Notes: generated by a model from the sequence alone, not told the origin. A DNA stretch of 64,000 nt from Saprospiraceae bacterium (GCA_025056735.1 JANWVR010000104.1:1-64000); one strand, 5' to 3'. Shown: positions 15,505 through 25,961, counted from the stretch's first letter. Made by a program: numbers and translations.

Positions 15505-16974
15505 CTATCGCCGTACAGCGGTTTTTTCCCAGCGGAAAATTGCCCACACAAATCCACTCCACAGCACTGCACCAATGGCCAGGTGCGTCCACAGCGTTTG
15601 CGGAAGCACCGCCCTCAGGGCCAGGCTTAAGGCGTACAAGGTCCACGCGCCAACGACGTAGGCTGCCATTCGCCCCAGCGGATACGGTACCGGATAATGG
15701 CGCCGCCCCATGTACCACGTAGTAACGCACAGGAACGCATAACACACCAGCGTTACCCAGGCGGCGCCCGTATAGCCGAAACGCGGAATGAGCCACAGGT
15801 TCAGCCCTACCGTCAATGCGGCGCCGGCGGTTGAAATCCAGGCGCCCAGCACTGTGCGGTCTTTGAGGCGATACCAGGCCGAAAAGTTGTAATAAACGCC
15901 CAAAAACACGTTGGCCATGAGGAGTATTGGCACAACGTGCAGACCCGACCAGTAGTGAGGTGCAATGAAATACTTGACCACATCTAAGAACAGCAGGATG
16001 CCCAACATACCGGCCACGGCGGCGGCTGTGAACCACTGGGTTACGCGGGCCTGGTTTTGCAAGGCGTTGTCCGTGTGGGCGTTGCGAAAGAAGAACGGCT
16101 CCGCTGCATAGCGATATGCCTGAGTGAACAGCGAAATCAGGGCTGCCAGTTTGTAGTTCGCCCCGAAGATGCCAACCTGCGCTAAGTTCTCCTCCGTCGA
16201 GCCAGGCAGCAGGTATTTGAGCATGGCCCGGCTGAACATTTCGTCCACGATGCCGGCAAAACTGACGATAATCAGCGGCGCGGCATAGGTAACCATACGG
16301 CGCCACAGATCTGCGTCGAACAGGGCTTTTACGCGCCGCAATTGGGCGCTCAAAAGCAGCATTGTAACCGCGCTGGCGATGAGATTGGAAAGAAAAATGT
16401 AGCCCACCGGGTTGTCGGGCGACCACACGGCATGCACCCATCCGTACCCATGCCGGCTGGCCCAAGGACAGAAGACGAGCCAGAACAGATTCATGCCGAT
16501 GTTCACGCCGATGTTCGTCAGCCGAATGGCGGCAAACCGCAGCGGGCGTTGCTCCATGCGCAGGCGGGCAAAGGGCAGTTCGGCTAAGCAGTCCAGCCCC
16601 AGGATGAGGGCAAACCAGCGCACGTATTCGGGATGCGCCGGGTAGCGCAGTGCGTCGGCAATGGACGGTGCGAACACGAGCATAGCGGTTACGACGACTG
16701 CCGTTGTGGCCAGCAGCGACCACACGCCCGTGCTGTAGGCGCGTTCGCGGTCTTCGAGCGGCGTGCCAAAGCGAAAAAACGCCGACTCCATGCGGTACGA
16801 CAGCACTACCATAACGAAAGCCGACAGGGCATACAGGTCAATGACGACGCCATATTCCGCTGTGGAGGCAAGCACGCGCGTATAAAACGGCACCAGCAGG
16901 ACGTTGAGCAGGCGCCCGACGATACTGCTCAGCCCATACAGAGCCGTCTCGCTAGCTAACTTTTTGACAGACAT
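15505..16974 (-). CDS. Oligosaccharide flippase / polysaccharide biosynthesis protein
   Basis: A 489-residue polytopic membrane protein with about 12-14 hydrophobic segments. The N-terminus (KKLASETALYGLSSIVGRLL) and the pattern of GIVDEMFSRAMLKYLL and ANYKLAALISLFTQAYRYAA match the MATE-like flippase superfamily (Wzx, RfbX, MurJ relatives) that moves lipid-linked sugars across the inner membrane. Polymerase and glycosyltransferase genes are not adjacent, so its cargo is unknown. It lies in a probable minus-strand unit: SH3 protein, flippase (64 nt gap), peroxiredoxin (32 nt gap). Confidence 0.9.
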   Translation of the reverse strand: MSVKKLASETALYGLSSIVGRLLNVLLVPFYTRVLASTAEYGVVIDLYALSAFVMVVLSYRMESAFFRFGTPLEDRERAYSTGVWSLLATTAVVVTAMLVFAPSIADALRYPAHPEYVRWFALILGLDCLAELPFARLRMEQRPLRFAAIRLTNIGVNIGMNLFWLVFCPWASRHGYGWVHAVWSPDNPVGYIFLSNLIASAVTMLLLSAQLRRVKALFDADLWRRMVTYAAPLIIVSFAGIVDEMFSRAMLKYLLPGSTEENLAQVGIFGANYKLAALISLFTQAYRYAAEPFFFRNAHTDNALQNQARVTQWFTAAAVAGMLGILLFLDVVKYFIAPHYWSGLHVVPILLMANVFLGVYYNFSAWYRLKDRTVLGAWISTAGAALTVGLNLWLIPRFGYTGAAWVTLVCYAFLCVTTWYMGRRHYPVPYPLGRMAAYVVGAWTLYALSLALRAVLPQTLWTHLAIGAVLWSGFVWAIFRWEKTAVRR

Positions 16975-17038
16975 GCGGTATTGAAAGGCCGTGCGCGCTG
17001 CGCCCGGGGGTTGAAGGTGTTACATGGCGGTAGCGTCG

Positions 17039-17647
17039 TCATTCCACTCCTGGCCGTTTCATCGGGTAATAATGCACGCCTGCGCCGAAGACCCAGCCTT
17101 CTTTGCCTGAAGGGGTGCGAATGTTGACCCAGTAGTCAGTAACCTTTTCGCGGCCGAGGTTGATCTCTTCGGGTTGGTCGCTTTTTTTATTGAGATAGAG
17201 CACGGGCGCGTGGAGTTTGAGCCGCTCGACGACGGCGCTGTGTCGGTTGGGTTCTTTGCGCACGTTGAGGCCGTCAATGGTAACGTAGAGGGTGCTGTAC
17301 TGAGCGGCGGTAGGGGGAGCAGCGGTAGGCGCAGGTTGCGGCTCCGGCGTGAGGGTGGGCCGTTTGGGCGGTGGGCCAGCAGGTGTGGGCTGCGGTGCGG
17401 CCGGACTGGCGGTTTGTGGCGGGCCGGCTGGCGCGGGTGCAGACGCAGTGGGCTGCGGTTGCGGCAGATAGACCGTATCGCGTTTGGGCGCGGGGCGTTC
17501 CTGGGCGCGCAGCTCTTCCTCTTCGGTGGGCGCCCTTCGGATGCGCTCGCGGCGCGACTCGGAGCATTTGGAAATGGCCCACAGCGCCACGCTAAGCAGG
17601 AAGGCGACGACGATGAGCGACTCCACCTGGGGTATTTTTTTCGCCAT
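17039..17647 (-). CDS. Membrane-anchored SH3-domain protein with Pro-rich linker
   Basis: A 202-residue protein with an N-terminal membrane segment (VESLIVVAFLLSVALWAISK), a ~75-residue Pro/Ala-rich linker (residues ~45-115) and a C-terminal bacterial SH3-like (SH3b/SH3_3) domain, TLYVTIDGLNVRKEPNRHSA... to WVNIRTPSGKEGWVFGAGV. SH3b domains commonly bind peptidoglycan peptides, so a periplasmic wall-binding role is plausible. The gene heads a probable three-gene minus-strand unit and is divergent from dprA, 97 nt away. The linker makes the ORF GC-rich; this explains the many open shadow frames here. Confidence 0.8.
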   Translation of the reverse strand: MAKKIPQVESLIVVAFLLSVALWAISKCSESRRERIRRAPTEEEELRAQERPAPKRDTVYLPQPQPTASAPAPAGPPQTASPAAPQPTPAGPPPKRPTLTPEPQPAPTAAPPTAAQYSTLYVTIDGLNVRKEPNRHSAVVERLKLHAPVLYLNKKSDQPEEINLGREKVTDYWVNIRTPSGKEGWVFGAGVHYYPMKRPGVE

Positions 17648-17682
17648 GAGAAAACGGCATTTTTGCTAAAGAGCGCCAGCAG

Positions 17683-17714
17683 TTGCAGCAAGCCGTCGGC
17701 CTGCCCTACCTTTA
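17683..17714 (+). promoter_or_regulatory. Predicted promoter of dprA
   Basis: TTG at 17683-17685 and TACCTTTA at 17707-17714, spacer 21 nt; the last base departs from TAnnTTTG. The dprA ATG is 30 nt downstream. Confidence 0.5.
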
Positions 17715-17744
17715 GCCGGCAAAAATAGCTACGCGCTGCTGGAC

Positions 17745-18854
17745 ATGACGGACGCTTTGTTGTATCAAATTGCGCTGACGTTTCTGCCGCAGGTGGGCGC
17801 CATCACGGCCCGCACGTTAGTGAGCTATTGCGGCGGCGCCGATGAGGTATTTCGCGCCTCGCGCCGGGAACTGCTCCGAATACCCGGCATTGGGCCGACG
17901 ATAGCCGAAAGCATCGCTAATGCTGGCGAAGCGCTTAAACGCGCCGAGGCAGAGCTGCATTTTATCCAAACGCACGGCGTACAAGCGGTTTTTTATACCG
18001 ACAGCCGCTATCCGGCGCGGCTCAAGCAGCACAACGACAGCCCGGCGCTGCTGTACTTTAAAGGCTCGGCCTCCGAATGGCTGAATGCTCAGCGCATCGT
18101 CTCGATCGTGGGCACGCGCCAACCAACCGACTATGGCCGGGCAGTATGCGAGGAGTTGGTAGAGGGTCTCCAGGCTTACGATGCCCTCGTTATCAGCGGC
18201 TTAGCGTTCGGTATTGACGTGGTGGCGCACCGTAAAGCCGTCGCGCTCGGTATGCCCAACATAGCGGTGCTGGGGCATGGGCTGGGGCGCATCTATCCGG
18301 CGGAGCACCGCTCCATCGCGCTGCGCATTGCCGAAAACGGCGGCTTGCTCACCGAATTTACCCACGATACCGGCCCGGAGCGCGAACACTTTCCCATGCG
18401 CAATCGCATCATCGCGGGTCTGTGTGATGCGCTCATCGTAGTGGAAACGGGCGCCACGGGCGGCTCCATGATTACGGCCAACATCGCCCAACAGTACGGA
18501 CGCCCCATCTTCGCCGTACCCGGGCGCCTGCGCGACCCCAAAAGCGCCGGCTGCAATCGCCTCATCCGCGCCAGCATAGCCACGCTCATCGAGTCGGCTG
18601 CCGATGTAGCCACAGTGCTCAACTGGAGCGAAAAGGGCAAGATGCAGGCCGTGCAGCAAACGCTTTTCTTAGACCTCTCGCCCGCCGAGCAGGCGCTGGT
18701 GGACATTATCCGAGCGCGGCCGCAAATTCCTGTGGATGAGCTGGCCTTAGCGGCTCAGTGCGCTCCAGGCCAACTGGCTGCCCTGCTGCTGGGGCTGGAA
18801 TTTAAGGGCGTCATCCGAACCCTGCCCGGCAAACGGTACGAATTAGCGCGATAG
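17745..18854 (+). CDS. dprA: DNA-processing protein DprA
   Basis: A 369-residue protein that loads RecA on incoming single-stranded DNA during natural transformation. Domains in order: N-terminal helix-hairpin-helix (ELLRIPGIGPTIAESIANAG), the Rossmann-fold core with GTRQPTDYGR, VISGLAFGIDVVAHRKAV, GHGLGRIYPAEH, FPMRNRIIAGLCDALIVVE and GGSMITANIAQQYGRPIFAV, and a C-terminal winged-helix domain (LSPAEQALVDIIRARPQIPV). All three parts are intact and the length is typical. It is monocistronic in appearance with its own promoter. Presence of dprA alone does not prove natural competence. Confidence 0.96.
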   Translation: MTDALLYQIALTFLPQVGAITARTLVSYCGGADEVFRASRRELLRIPGIGPTIAESIANAGEALKRAEAELHFIQTHGVQAVFYTDSRYPARLKQHNDSPALLYFKGSASEWLNAQRIVSIVGTRQPTDYGRAVCEELVEGLQAYDALVISGLAFGIDVVAHRKAVALGMPNIAVLGHGLGRIYPAEHRSIALRIAENGGLLTEFTHDTGPEREHFPMRNRIIAGLCDALIVVETGATGGSMITANIAQQYGRPIFAVPGRLRDPKSAGCNRLIRASIATLIESAADVATVLNWSEKGKMQAVQQTLFLDLSPAEQALVDIIRARPQIPVDELALAAQCAPGQLAALLLGLEFKGVIRTLPGKRYELAR

Positions 18855-19049
18855 ACTCGCGTATTTCGTCGCTTTTCCAACATTCCAACATTTTAACGCC
18901 GCAAAGGCTTGTGTCGAGTCTGTTTTTCGGCGACATTTGCCAGCGAAGTTTCGCAACCCCGCATCTACCCATAGCGGGCGCGCTAATCCGATGGAGTGTC
19001 TCCGGAATACTTGTGCCACCCAAAATTACTCACGTTAAAATGCTTCCTT

Positions 19050-22000
19050 ATGACCGCCTTTTTTACCCAATGGCCAGCCTGCGCAGCGCTTTGCGTTGCA
19101 GGGACCTTCGCCTCCTTTGCCCAGACGCCTTCGGTAACGACCAACATCCCTACCGACCTTTCTGCCTGTGAGGAAGCGGTCTTCTCCATTGAGGTGGCCA
19201 ACCCTGGAAATCAGCCGTTGGCAGCCGGTACGTTGCAATACTGCCTGACGTCGGGTCTGACTTTTGCCGGCGCTACGGGTATTGCCGTGTCCGACAGCGC
19301 TGACGCGCGTTGCCCGGTACTAACGCTGCCTGCCTTAGCGCCCCAGGGCAAACTGACCTTCTCGCTGCGCGTGCGCGTGGGCTGCTTTGCTGTGGATGTA
19401 GGCGACCGACGCGACACGATACGCATCACTTCAGGCGGCATGCCCCAGCCGCTCGTGTTGGGCAGCGCGTATAACGTGCGCACGCCGCTCATCACACTGA
19501 CGCCCGGCTCAAACTGGTCGTTTGCCGGCTCCAACGGCACGGTATTCACCCGCACCTTCACCCTACGCAACGAGGGCGTAGGCAATGCTTACCGCGTGTT
19601 TGTGATTGACCCTTACAAAACGGCCGGCCTGGAGCTCGTCCAGACCACCGGCGCCTTTAGCGGCGATACGCTCCTTCTGACAGGCAGCCATTTGGGAACT
19701 AAGGGCTTTCTGGCCTTCCGCGACTCGGTTGTGGTTACCCAAACATTTCGCCTGAGAAGCTGCACGACGGCTGGTACGACGGTCGCCTATGGATGGTCTT
19801 GCTCCGGCGCTCCTCCTTGCGCCGTTCTTCGTTTTCAACAATACGAAACGAGAAGCGACACTGCCAGCCCAACTGTGGTGGAAGTCCGCCTTGGTCGTCC
19901 CTTCAAGACGCCACAGCCCTGCCAGCAGGATAGCGTCGTCTTGAAAATAGAAAATAAAGGTCAGGCCCCGGCTTTTAGTATAGAATGTGTGCTGGGGGTG
20001 GCGCCCATGTTTTCCCTGTCTGCTGAGGAGTCTGTGAAAGACGACGCCTGCTACCCGATGACCCAATTCCGGGTAGGAAACGCATTACTGGCCGACGCTT
20101 CGGCAGGCTCACCCTCCGAACCGTTTCGATTTCTTTTTTCAACCCTCACGACCGACCCCGACGGCCCGGGCGGCCTGAGCGACGAAGACGGCGATGGTCA
20201 ATTCGACGACTTAGCGCCAGGCGCTACGGCATCGCTGGCCTTCCTCTTTGCCATCAACCCGTCGTGCAAACAATGCAATCAACTTTTTGTGCAACAGTTT
20301 ATCATCGCCGATGTCCACTTCACTGACGCCTGCAAACAACCGCAGACGAGTTTTCTGCAGAGTCCGCCCAATATCGGCATTGGCTTCGACAAAAGCGACT
20401 TAGACATTGAGCATGATTTTATCCTGTTTGCCGACTCGGTTTACACCTTTTCTTATGTGTTGGACGCCACGTTTTTTGGGCTATCGCAGATATGTCCTAA
20501 CGACAGCATCATCGCGCAGTTTACTCTGCCCATTACGCTGAAGCGCCCGTCAGCTTTTTTCCCGGAGATGGATGGCCAGCCGCTGCCGTGGTGGCAGCCC
20601 AACGATACGACCATTAACTTGCGGCTGCCGCACGAGCGCGGAAATCTGTCGTTGCCGCTGTTGGTGGTGTGCCCACCCGACATTGACAACTCGGCCATCT
20701 GCACACCCTCCTATGAGCCGCGCACGTATCGTATGCCCCTGCGCATCTATTGGCGCTGCGGCAACGGCTGCCCGCAAACGTACGAGCTGATCTGCATCGG
20801 CGGCCCATTCTTTACAGTGGACTGCCCACGCCCCAAAGACACCAGCCAACAGCACGGCATCTTTGCCGACACCTTCTTTGTGCAGCGCCTGTCGTTGGGC
20901 TATGTGGACAACCTCCTCTCTGCCCGGGTTAGCCCGCAGCCCGGCCTGCAATTAGACATCGCCTTACCTTTCGATACGGTGCTTATGCAAGGCCGAGGCC
21001 GCATCGAGGGCTTTCCGGGCGAGGCCTTCGACTCGGCTAAGGTGGAAATTTACTACTGGAACGGTGTCGAGCCCTACTTCCAGCACTTGAATACGCGCAT
21101 TTTATTCGACGACTTTGAGACCGGTGCTTCGGTCAACTGCACCAATCTATCGCCTGCTTATCGGTATGTGGATGGCTACCACGTGTGGGCCTTCGACTTG
21201 CTGCCGCTGAGCCAGCCGGGTGGGTGTTTGGCAGCCGCTGGCGTTCGCCCTACCGTTGGCGACCGCATCCGGGTGGAAGTGCTGAGCGTCATGAGACAGC
21301 TGCTGCCCAGCGACGTGGCAAGATTTGTAAACGACCTGCGCATACGCTTCCCTTACCGCTATGGCGGCGACACACTGCTGTGCGAAACGTTTAATGCTGC
21401 CTTCCGGTGCATCAATCCTTACTACGAGGTGAGCATGTTTGCCTTTCTCAAGGACGGCGTCTGCGGGCAGCTCTCCGTGGACGTCGCGCTCATCCAGGGC
21501 ATATCTGACGACGTAGATAACGACCTTTTCCCAGGCGAAATCCGACCGCTGTTTGTCTATGACACGCTGACGATTGCCGTGTTGCCCGGATATGCCTACG
21601 TGCCGGGCAGCTCCCAGTGGTTCTACCGCCAGGGCGACGGCGCTCAGGGCCTGCCGCCGTTTGCCTCGCAGCCTTTGGCGGATCCGGAGATCATTCCTTT
21701 GTTTGATGGGAGCGCACTGCTGCGCTATGTGCGACCTGCCAAACTCCCCGTTACAGACTATTACATCGGCGGCGCGTTCTCCACGCTGTCGCTTTTGCTT
21801 GAGGTGAATTGCCCTGCCGATACACCGGTTTTTCCAGTGCGCATTGTCGGCAACAGTTACTACAGCCTCTACGATACCATAAGCGTATTTTATTTTGGCG
21901 CTTTTGGCCATTTTGAAGACCTCAATGAAACGCGGCTGACGACCGACCATCCGGTGTCGAACCTGCGCACGCCGACCTGGAGCGTCCGGCTGTGCAACCC

Positions 22001-25000
22001 CAGCGACGGCATCGAGATTCCCGAGCCCATGGTGTTTTTTGAAAACAACAGCGACCTGCCGCTGCTGTCGGTGCAGCACGTTACGCCCTTCTTCGACACA
22101 CTGGCGCTGACCATTGAGGCCGGGCCAAACGGCCAACGGTTCGTGCGATTGCCAGCCTTAAGTCAAAACCAGTGTATCGAATTGAGGATCCGCGCTGCGA
22201 CGCCGCCCGATTGCCAGCCCGACACGTTGCGGCTGCGGGCGGGCTTCCAGTGCGCGGGCCAGAGCGAGCCGTGTTTTCTCAAAAACGAGCTAGAGCTCTA
22301 CTTCCGCTCCCAGGATGCAGTCCCGCAGGTGATCGCCTCGGGCCCGCCGCTGCCCGTAGACCTCTGTTCTCCGGCTTCTTACGAGGTGTATTTAGTCAAC
22401 CAGGGTGAAGGGCCGATGTACGACATTTCTGTGCTGGTACGCCTGCCCGAAATTGGCCAGACGTATGTGCCGGGCAGTCTTTCAGTGGTGTACGACACGA
22501 TCGCCGTGGCGCTGCCCGACCCGCAAATAACGCCCGAAGGGCTGCGCATTACCTTGAATCTGGCCCAGCTGCCCCTATTTATAGAGGCCCTACCCGGGCT
22601 GGCAGCTGCTCCTAAAAATGCCCTGGTGTTCCGTTTTCAGGTGAGAGCCAACTGCGACTATATAGACGCCGCGCGCATCCGCTACGGCGCGGCCTGGCAA
22701 AATGCCTGTGTCGGAGCAGAGAAATCGGTGGGGCCTTTTGCTGCGCCCAAAATGAACATTCTCGGCGCCCCGACGGAGTCCAATAACTACGCCGTCACGA
22801 TAGCAGCGCCCGTTCCCTTTGCCTATTGCGGGCGCATACCGCTGCGCGTGAGCATCGTGAACCCGGGCAATCTCGGTCCCACGCGGGCCAATGAAAAGGT
22901 GCGCCTGATGCTGCCCGAAAGCTTCCAGTATGTGACGGGCAGCCTGCAGCCCATACACAACGGCCCAACGGCCGGCCCTGTTGTCTTGACGGCTGACGGC
23001 CAGCGTTTCCTGGTTTTTGGGCTGCCTGCGGGCGTGCAGGCCGGCGATTCTATCGTTTTCCTCCTCGAGGTGCGCAACACGGCGCCCTTGACGGCTTGCA
23101 CAGAGATCTACGCTATTGCTGCGCAGATGCTCCAGACGGTAGATCTCCCGTGTGGCCCCCTTCGCTGCCCGGTGGACTTTGCTATGCTGGAATTCGATGC
23201 CTCATTGGTGTTGGAAAAACCCACCTACCAGCTGGTGGGCCTGGAGGGTGTGTCCATACCGGCGAATGCCAATTTGGAAAACTGGCAAATGGAGGTGCGC
23301 ATCCTGAACGCTTCGGCGGTTGCTGGCGGCGGCGCGCTAACGCTCCAGGTGCGGTTGGATGCCGACCGGAACGGCCAATTAGACCCGACCGACCCGCTGC
23401 TGAGGTCGTTTAATGTGCCCACCGATGGGCTATTTCCAGGCGTTGCTCAGGCGTTTGATTTTACGGTTGACGTGTCGGCAGCCCAAAGCTGCTCTGGGCT
23501 ATGGGTGGTGCTGGCGGATAGCGCCTGTGCCTGCCAGCCAGATGCCGTGTACGTTCCGTTTGTGCCGCTGCGCAATACCGGTCAAGACCTTACCCTTTGC
23601 GCCGGGCAAACGGTCAGCCTTGGCGGGCCGCCTTTGGCCGGAGCGACGTACAGCTGGTCGCCGGCGTCGGCGTCATTGAGCAATGCCGCTATAGCCAATC
23701 CGACCTACCGCTATACGGGGCCTTTCGATGCCTCGCTGCAGCGCCAGGAGCAGCTGCTCCTGCAGACGACGCGCGCCCAGGGGTGCACTTCGTTCGACAC
23801 GGTGCTGATCACCGTGCGCAAGGTGGAAGCGACCTTAGCGATGTCACCCGTTCTGTGTGCGGGCGATAGCACGGGCGCGCTGGCAGCCTCGGTGCAGGGC
23901 GCATTGCCGCCCGTGCAATATCGGTGGAGCCCAGGCGCTAGCTCAGATAGCCTGCTGCTCCAACTGCCCGCCGGCACGTACCGGCTAATAGTAATAGACT
24001 CGCTGGGCTGCGCCGACACGGTAGCAGCCATCGTAACCGAGCCGGCGCCGCTGGGTCTACAGCTAACGGCGGCAGATTACAACGGCTTTGGCGTCTCCTG
24101 CGCCGGCGCTACCGACGGAGCCATCAGCGCGGCAGCAACAGGCGGCGTCCTGCCCTACACTTACGAATGGCTGCCCTTCGGCAGCGGGCCAAACCCGACG
24201 AATTTACCTCCAGGCACGTACGCGCTTACGCTGACCGACGCCAATAACTGCACCACAGAAGCCGTCGTTGAACTTACTGAACCGCTGCCGCTGCAGCTGT
24301 CACTAACCCCTCAGGACGAACGTTGCGCTGGCGCGGCCAACGGCAGCATTGCTGTCTCGATTTCGGGCGGCGCTGGGCCGTATCGCGTCAACAACCGGCC
24401 GCCAGGAGGTGCTCTTCAGACACTTTCGGGCCTCTCCGGCGGCGCCTACACGGTGGTGGTAACGGACGCTAACGGGTGCAGCGCCAGCGCCGACACAGCG
24501 CTGCAGACGCTGACCTCTCAGGTGTCGGTCCGCTCAGACTCCGCCGCCTGTTTTGGCGGCAACGGGCGCGCAGAAGTGGTAGCCTCGGGCTACCCGCCCT
24601 TCACGTATCAGTGGTCGAACAATACGGGTGCTCCCAGCATCACGGCGCCGGCTGGCGCTTACGCTGTAACGGTTTCCGATGCTTTGGGCTGCACGTACGT
24701 GCTGCAAACGACCATTGCTCAGCCGCCTGCACTCACAGGCCAGGCGCTGGCCCAGCCGGTACGGTGCTTTGGCGAGGCTAATGGCCGCATCGAGCTGACG
24801 GCGCAAGGCGGCACGCCGCCGTATCAGTTCGACCGGGGCGGCCAACCTGTTAGCACTCCGTTGACGGGCTTAACGCCAGGCGTTTACACCCTGCGCCTGA
24901 CCGACGCTAAGGGCTGCACGGTGCTGCTTTCGGCAACGATAACACAGCCGGCGCCGCTGCTGGCCACGGTCAGCACGACCGACGTGCGCTGCTTTGGAGA

Positions 25001-25961
25001 GCGCACCGGCCAGGCCGCCGCACAGCCTACGGGCGGCACGCCGCCTTATGTCTACGCCTGGTCGAACGGCAGTGCTGCCGCCACGGCGCAAAACCTTGCC
25101 GCAGGCACCTATACGCTGACGCTCACAGACGCCAATGGCTGCACGCTGTCCGTCAGCGCCACCGTGCGCGAGCCGGCGCCTTACGAGCCGGCGTTTGTGG
25201 TAGAACGCCAACCCTGTGCCGACCGGGCCAACGGCATTCTGGCCGTGTCGGGCTTCCCACCGGGCACGCGCTATGGCCTCAACCGGCCGCCGAATACCGA
25301 CGCGCCGCGCTTCTCCGGCGTAGGCGGCGGGCCGCTCACACTCAACGTCATAGACTCGGCAGGCTGCCGCTTTGCCTACGATTTTTCCATGCCAGCGCTG
25401 CCGGCACTGCTGGGTCAGGCCTTCTCCGACACCACTATCCGGCTGGGCGATAGCGCCTGGCTGCGCGTAGAGGTGTCGCCAGCGGCGGTTGCCGCCAGTC
25501 TGGTGCGTTTTCAATGGCTCAACCCTGCCGCAGTGCTGTCGGGCTGTGATACGTGCCCGACGTTGTGGGTTCGACCGCTGCGCACAACGCCCTATGTGGT
25601 GGAATTTACCACCGAAAACGGCTGCCGCTCCGAAAGCCGCATCTTGGTAAGCGTCGTGCGCGACAGCGTGTATGCGCCCAACGTCATTCAGGGAGAGGCT
25701 TCTTTAGTCGAAAATCAGCGCTTCACCCTGTATGCCCGGCCCGGCGCCCTGCGCGAGATTCGCCTGCTGTGCGTGTTCGACCGCTGGGGCAGCCTCGTTT
25801 TCGAGCAGCGCGCTTTTGCGCCCAACAACCCTTCAGAGGGCTGGGATGGGCGCTATCGCGGTCAGCTCCTGAGCCCGGGCGTGTACGTGTGGTATGCTGA
25901 AGTGGAGTACTTCGACGGCGTGGTGGAGCTGCTGCGCGGCGACGTTACGCTTATCCGCTAA
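19050..25961 (+). CDS. Giant T9SS cargo protein with SprB repeats and gliding-motility-type C-terminal domain
   Basis: A 2303-residue secreted protein. I chose the ATG at 19050, which starts directly with a signal peptide (MTAFFTQWPACAALCVAGTF, cleavage after SFAQ); an upstream GTG would put 18 residues before it. Residues ~25-1530 are a long series of DUF11-like beta-sandwich modules with paired Cys. A PKD-like segment (SWSPASASLSNAAIANPTY) follows. Residues ~1590-2115 hold seven SprB-type repeats of ~70-80 residues, each with a C-x-G-x-x-x-G start and a G-x-Y-x-L-x-x-x-D-x-x-G-C ending, for example VRCFGEANGRIELTAQGGTP. The last ~80 residues (FDRWGSLVFE, NPSEGWDGRYRGQLLSPGVY) are the gliding-motility-associated C-terminal domain used as a type B T9SS sorting signal. 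Likely a surface adhesin exported by T9SS. Confidence 0.92.
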   Translation: MTAFFTQWPACAALCVAGTFASFAQTPSVTTNIPTDLSACEEAVFSIEVANPGNQPLAAGTLQYCLTSGLTFAGATGIAVSDSADARCPVLTLPALAPQGKLTFSLRVRVGCFAVDVGDRRDTIRITSGGMPQPLVLGSAYNVRTPLITLTPGSNWSFAGSNGTVFTRTFTLRNEGVGNAYRVFVIDPYKTAGLELVQTTGAFSGDTLLLTGSHLGTKGFLAFRDSVVVTQTFRLRSCTTAGTTVAYGWSCSGAPPCAVLRFQQYETRSDTASPTVVEVRLGRPFKTPQPCQQDSVVLKIENKGQAPAFSIECVLGVAPMFSLSAEESVKDDACYPMTQFRVGNALLADASAGSPSEPFRFLFSTLTTDPDGPGGLSDEDGDGQFDDLAPGATASLAFLFAINPSCKQCNQLFVQQFIIADVHFTDACKQPQTSFLQSPPNIGIGFDKSDLDIEHDFILFADSVYTFSYVLDATFFGLSQICPNDSIIAQFTLPITLKRPSAFFPEMDGQPLPWWQPNDTTINLRLPHERGNLSLPLLVVCPPDIDNSAICTPSYEPRTYRMPLRIYWRCGNGCPQTYELICIGGPFFTVDCPRPKDTSQQHGIFADTFFVQRLSLGYVDNLLSARVSPQPGLQLDIALPFDTVLMQGRGRIEGFPGEAFDSAKVEIYYWNGVEPYFQHLNTRILFDDFETGASVNCTNLSPAYRYVDGYHVWAFDLLPLSQPGGCLAAAGVRPTVGDRIRVEVLSVMRQLLPSDVARFVNDLRIRFPYRYGGDTLLCETFNAAFRCINPYYEVSMFAFLKDGVCGQLSVDVALIQGISDDVDNDLFPGEIRPLFVYDTLTIAVLPGYAYVPGSSQWFYRQGDGAQGLPPFASQPLADPEIIPLFDGSALLRYVRPAKLPVTDYYIGGAFSTLSLLLEVNCPADTPVFPVRIVGNSYYSLYDTISVFYFGAFGHFEDLNETRLTTDHPVSNLRTPTWSVRLCNPSDGIEIPEPMVFFENNSDLPLLSVQHVTPFFDTLALTIEAGPNGQRFVRLPALSQNQCIELRIRAATPPDCQPDTLRLRAGFQCAGQSEPCFLKNELELYFRSQDAVPQVIASGPPLPVDLCSPASYEVYLVNQGEGPMYDISVLVRLPEIGQTYVPGSLSVVYDTIAVALPDPQITPEGLRITLNLAQLPLFIEALPGLAAAPKNALVFRFQVRANCDYIDAARIRYGAAWQNACVGAEKSVGPFAAPKMNILGAPTESNNYAVTIAAPVPFAYCGRIPLRVSIVNPGNLGPTRANEKVRLMLPESFQYVTGSLQPIHNGPTAGPVVLTADGQRFLVFGLPAGVQAGDSIVFLLEVRNTAPLTACTEIYAIAAQMLQTVDLPCGPLRCPVDFAMLEFDASLVLEKPTYQLVGLEGVSIPANANLENWQMEVRILNASAVAGGGALTLQVRLDADRNGQLDPTDPLLRSFNVPTDGLFPGVAQAFDFTVDVSAAQSCSGLWVVLADSACACQPDAVYVPFVPLRNTGQDLTLCAGQTVSLGGPPLAGATYSWSPASASLSNAAIANPTYRYTGPFDASLQRQEQLLLQTTRAQGCTSFDTVLITVRKVEATLAMSPVLCAGDSTGALAASVQGALPPVQYRWSPGASSDSLLLQLPAGTYRLIVIDSLGCADTVAAIVTEPAPLGLQLTAADYNGFGVSCAGATDGAISAAATGGVLPYTYEWLPFGSGPNPTNLPPGTYALTLTDANNCTTEAVVELTEPLPLQLSLTPQDERCAGAANGSIAVSISGGAGPYRVNNRPPGGALQTLSGLSGGAYTVVVTDANGCSASADTALQTLTSQVSVRSDSAACFGGNGRAEVVASGYPPFTYQWSNNTGAPSITAPAGAYAVTVSDALGCTYVLQTTIAQPPALTGQALAQPVRCFGEANGRIELTAQGGTPPYQFDRGGQPVSTPLTGLTPGVYTLRLTDAKGCTVLLSATITQPAPLLATVSTTDVRCFGERTGQAAAQPTGGTPPYVYAWSNGSAAATAQNLAAGTYTLTLTDANGCTLSVSATVREPAPYEPAFVVERQPCADRANGILAVSGFPPGTRYGLNRPPNTDAPRFSGVGGGPLTLNVIDSAGCRFAYDFSMPALPALLGQAFSDTTIRLGDSAWLRVEVSPAAVAASLVRFQWLNPAAVLSGCDTCPTLWVRPLRTTPYVVEFTTENGCRSESRILVSVVRDSVYAPNVIQGEASLVENQRFTLYARPGALREIRLLCVFDRWGSLVFEQRAFAPNNPSEGWDGRYRGQLLSPGVYVWYAEVEYFDGVVELLRGDVTLIR

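Noticed and set aside
15017-16723. A single 568-residue protein covering the peroxiredoxin and upstream DNA
   Set aside because: The upstream part lies out of frame inside the flippase gene and has no protein-like composition; the peroxiredoxin family N-terminus begins at 15472.
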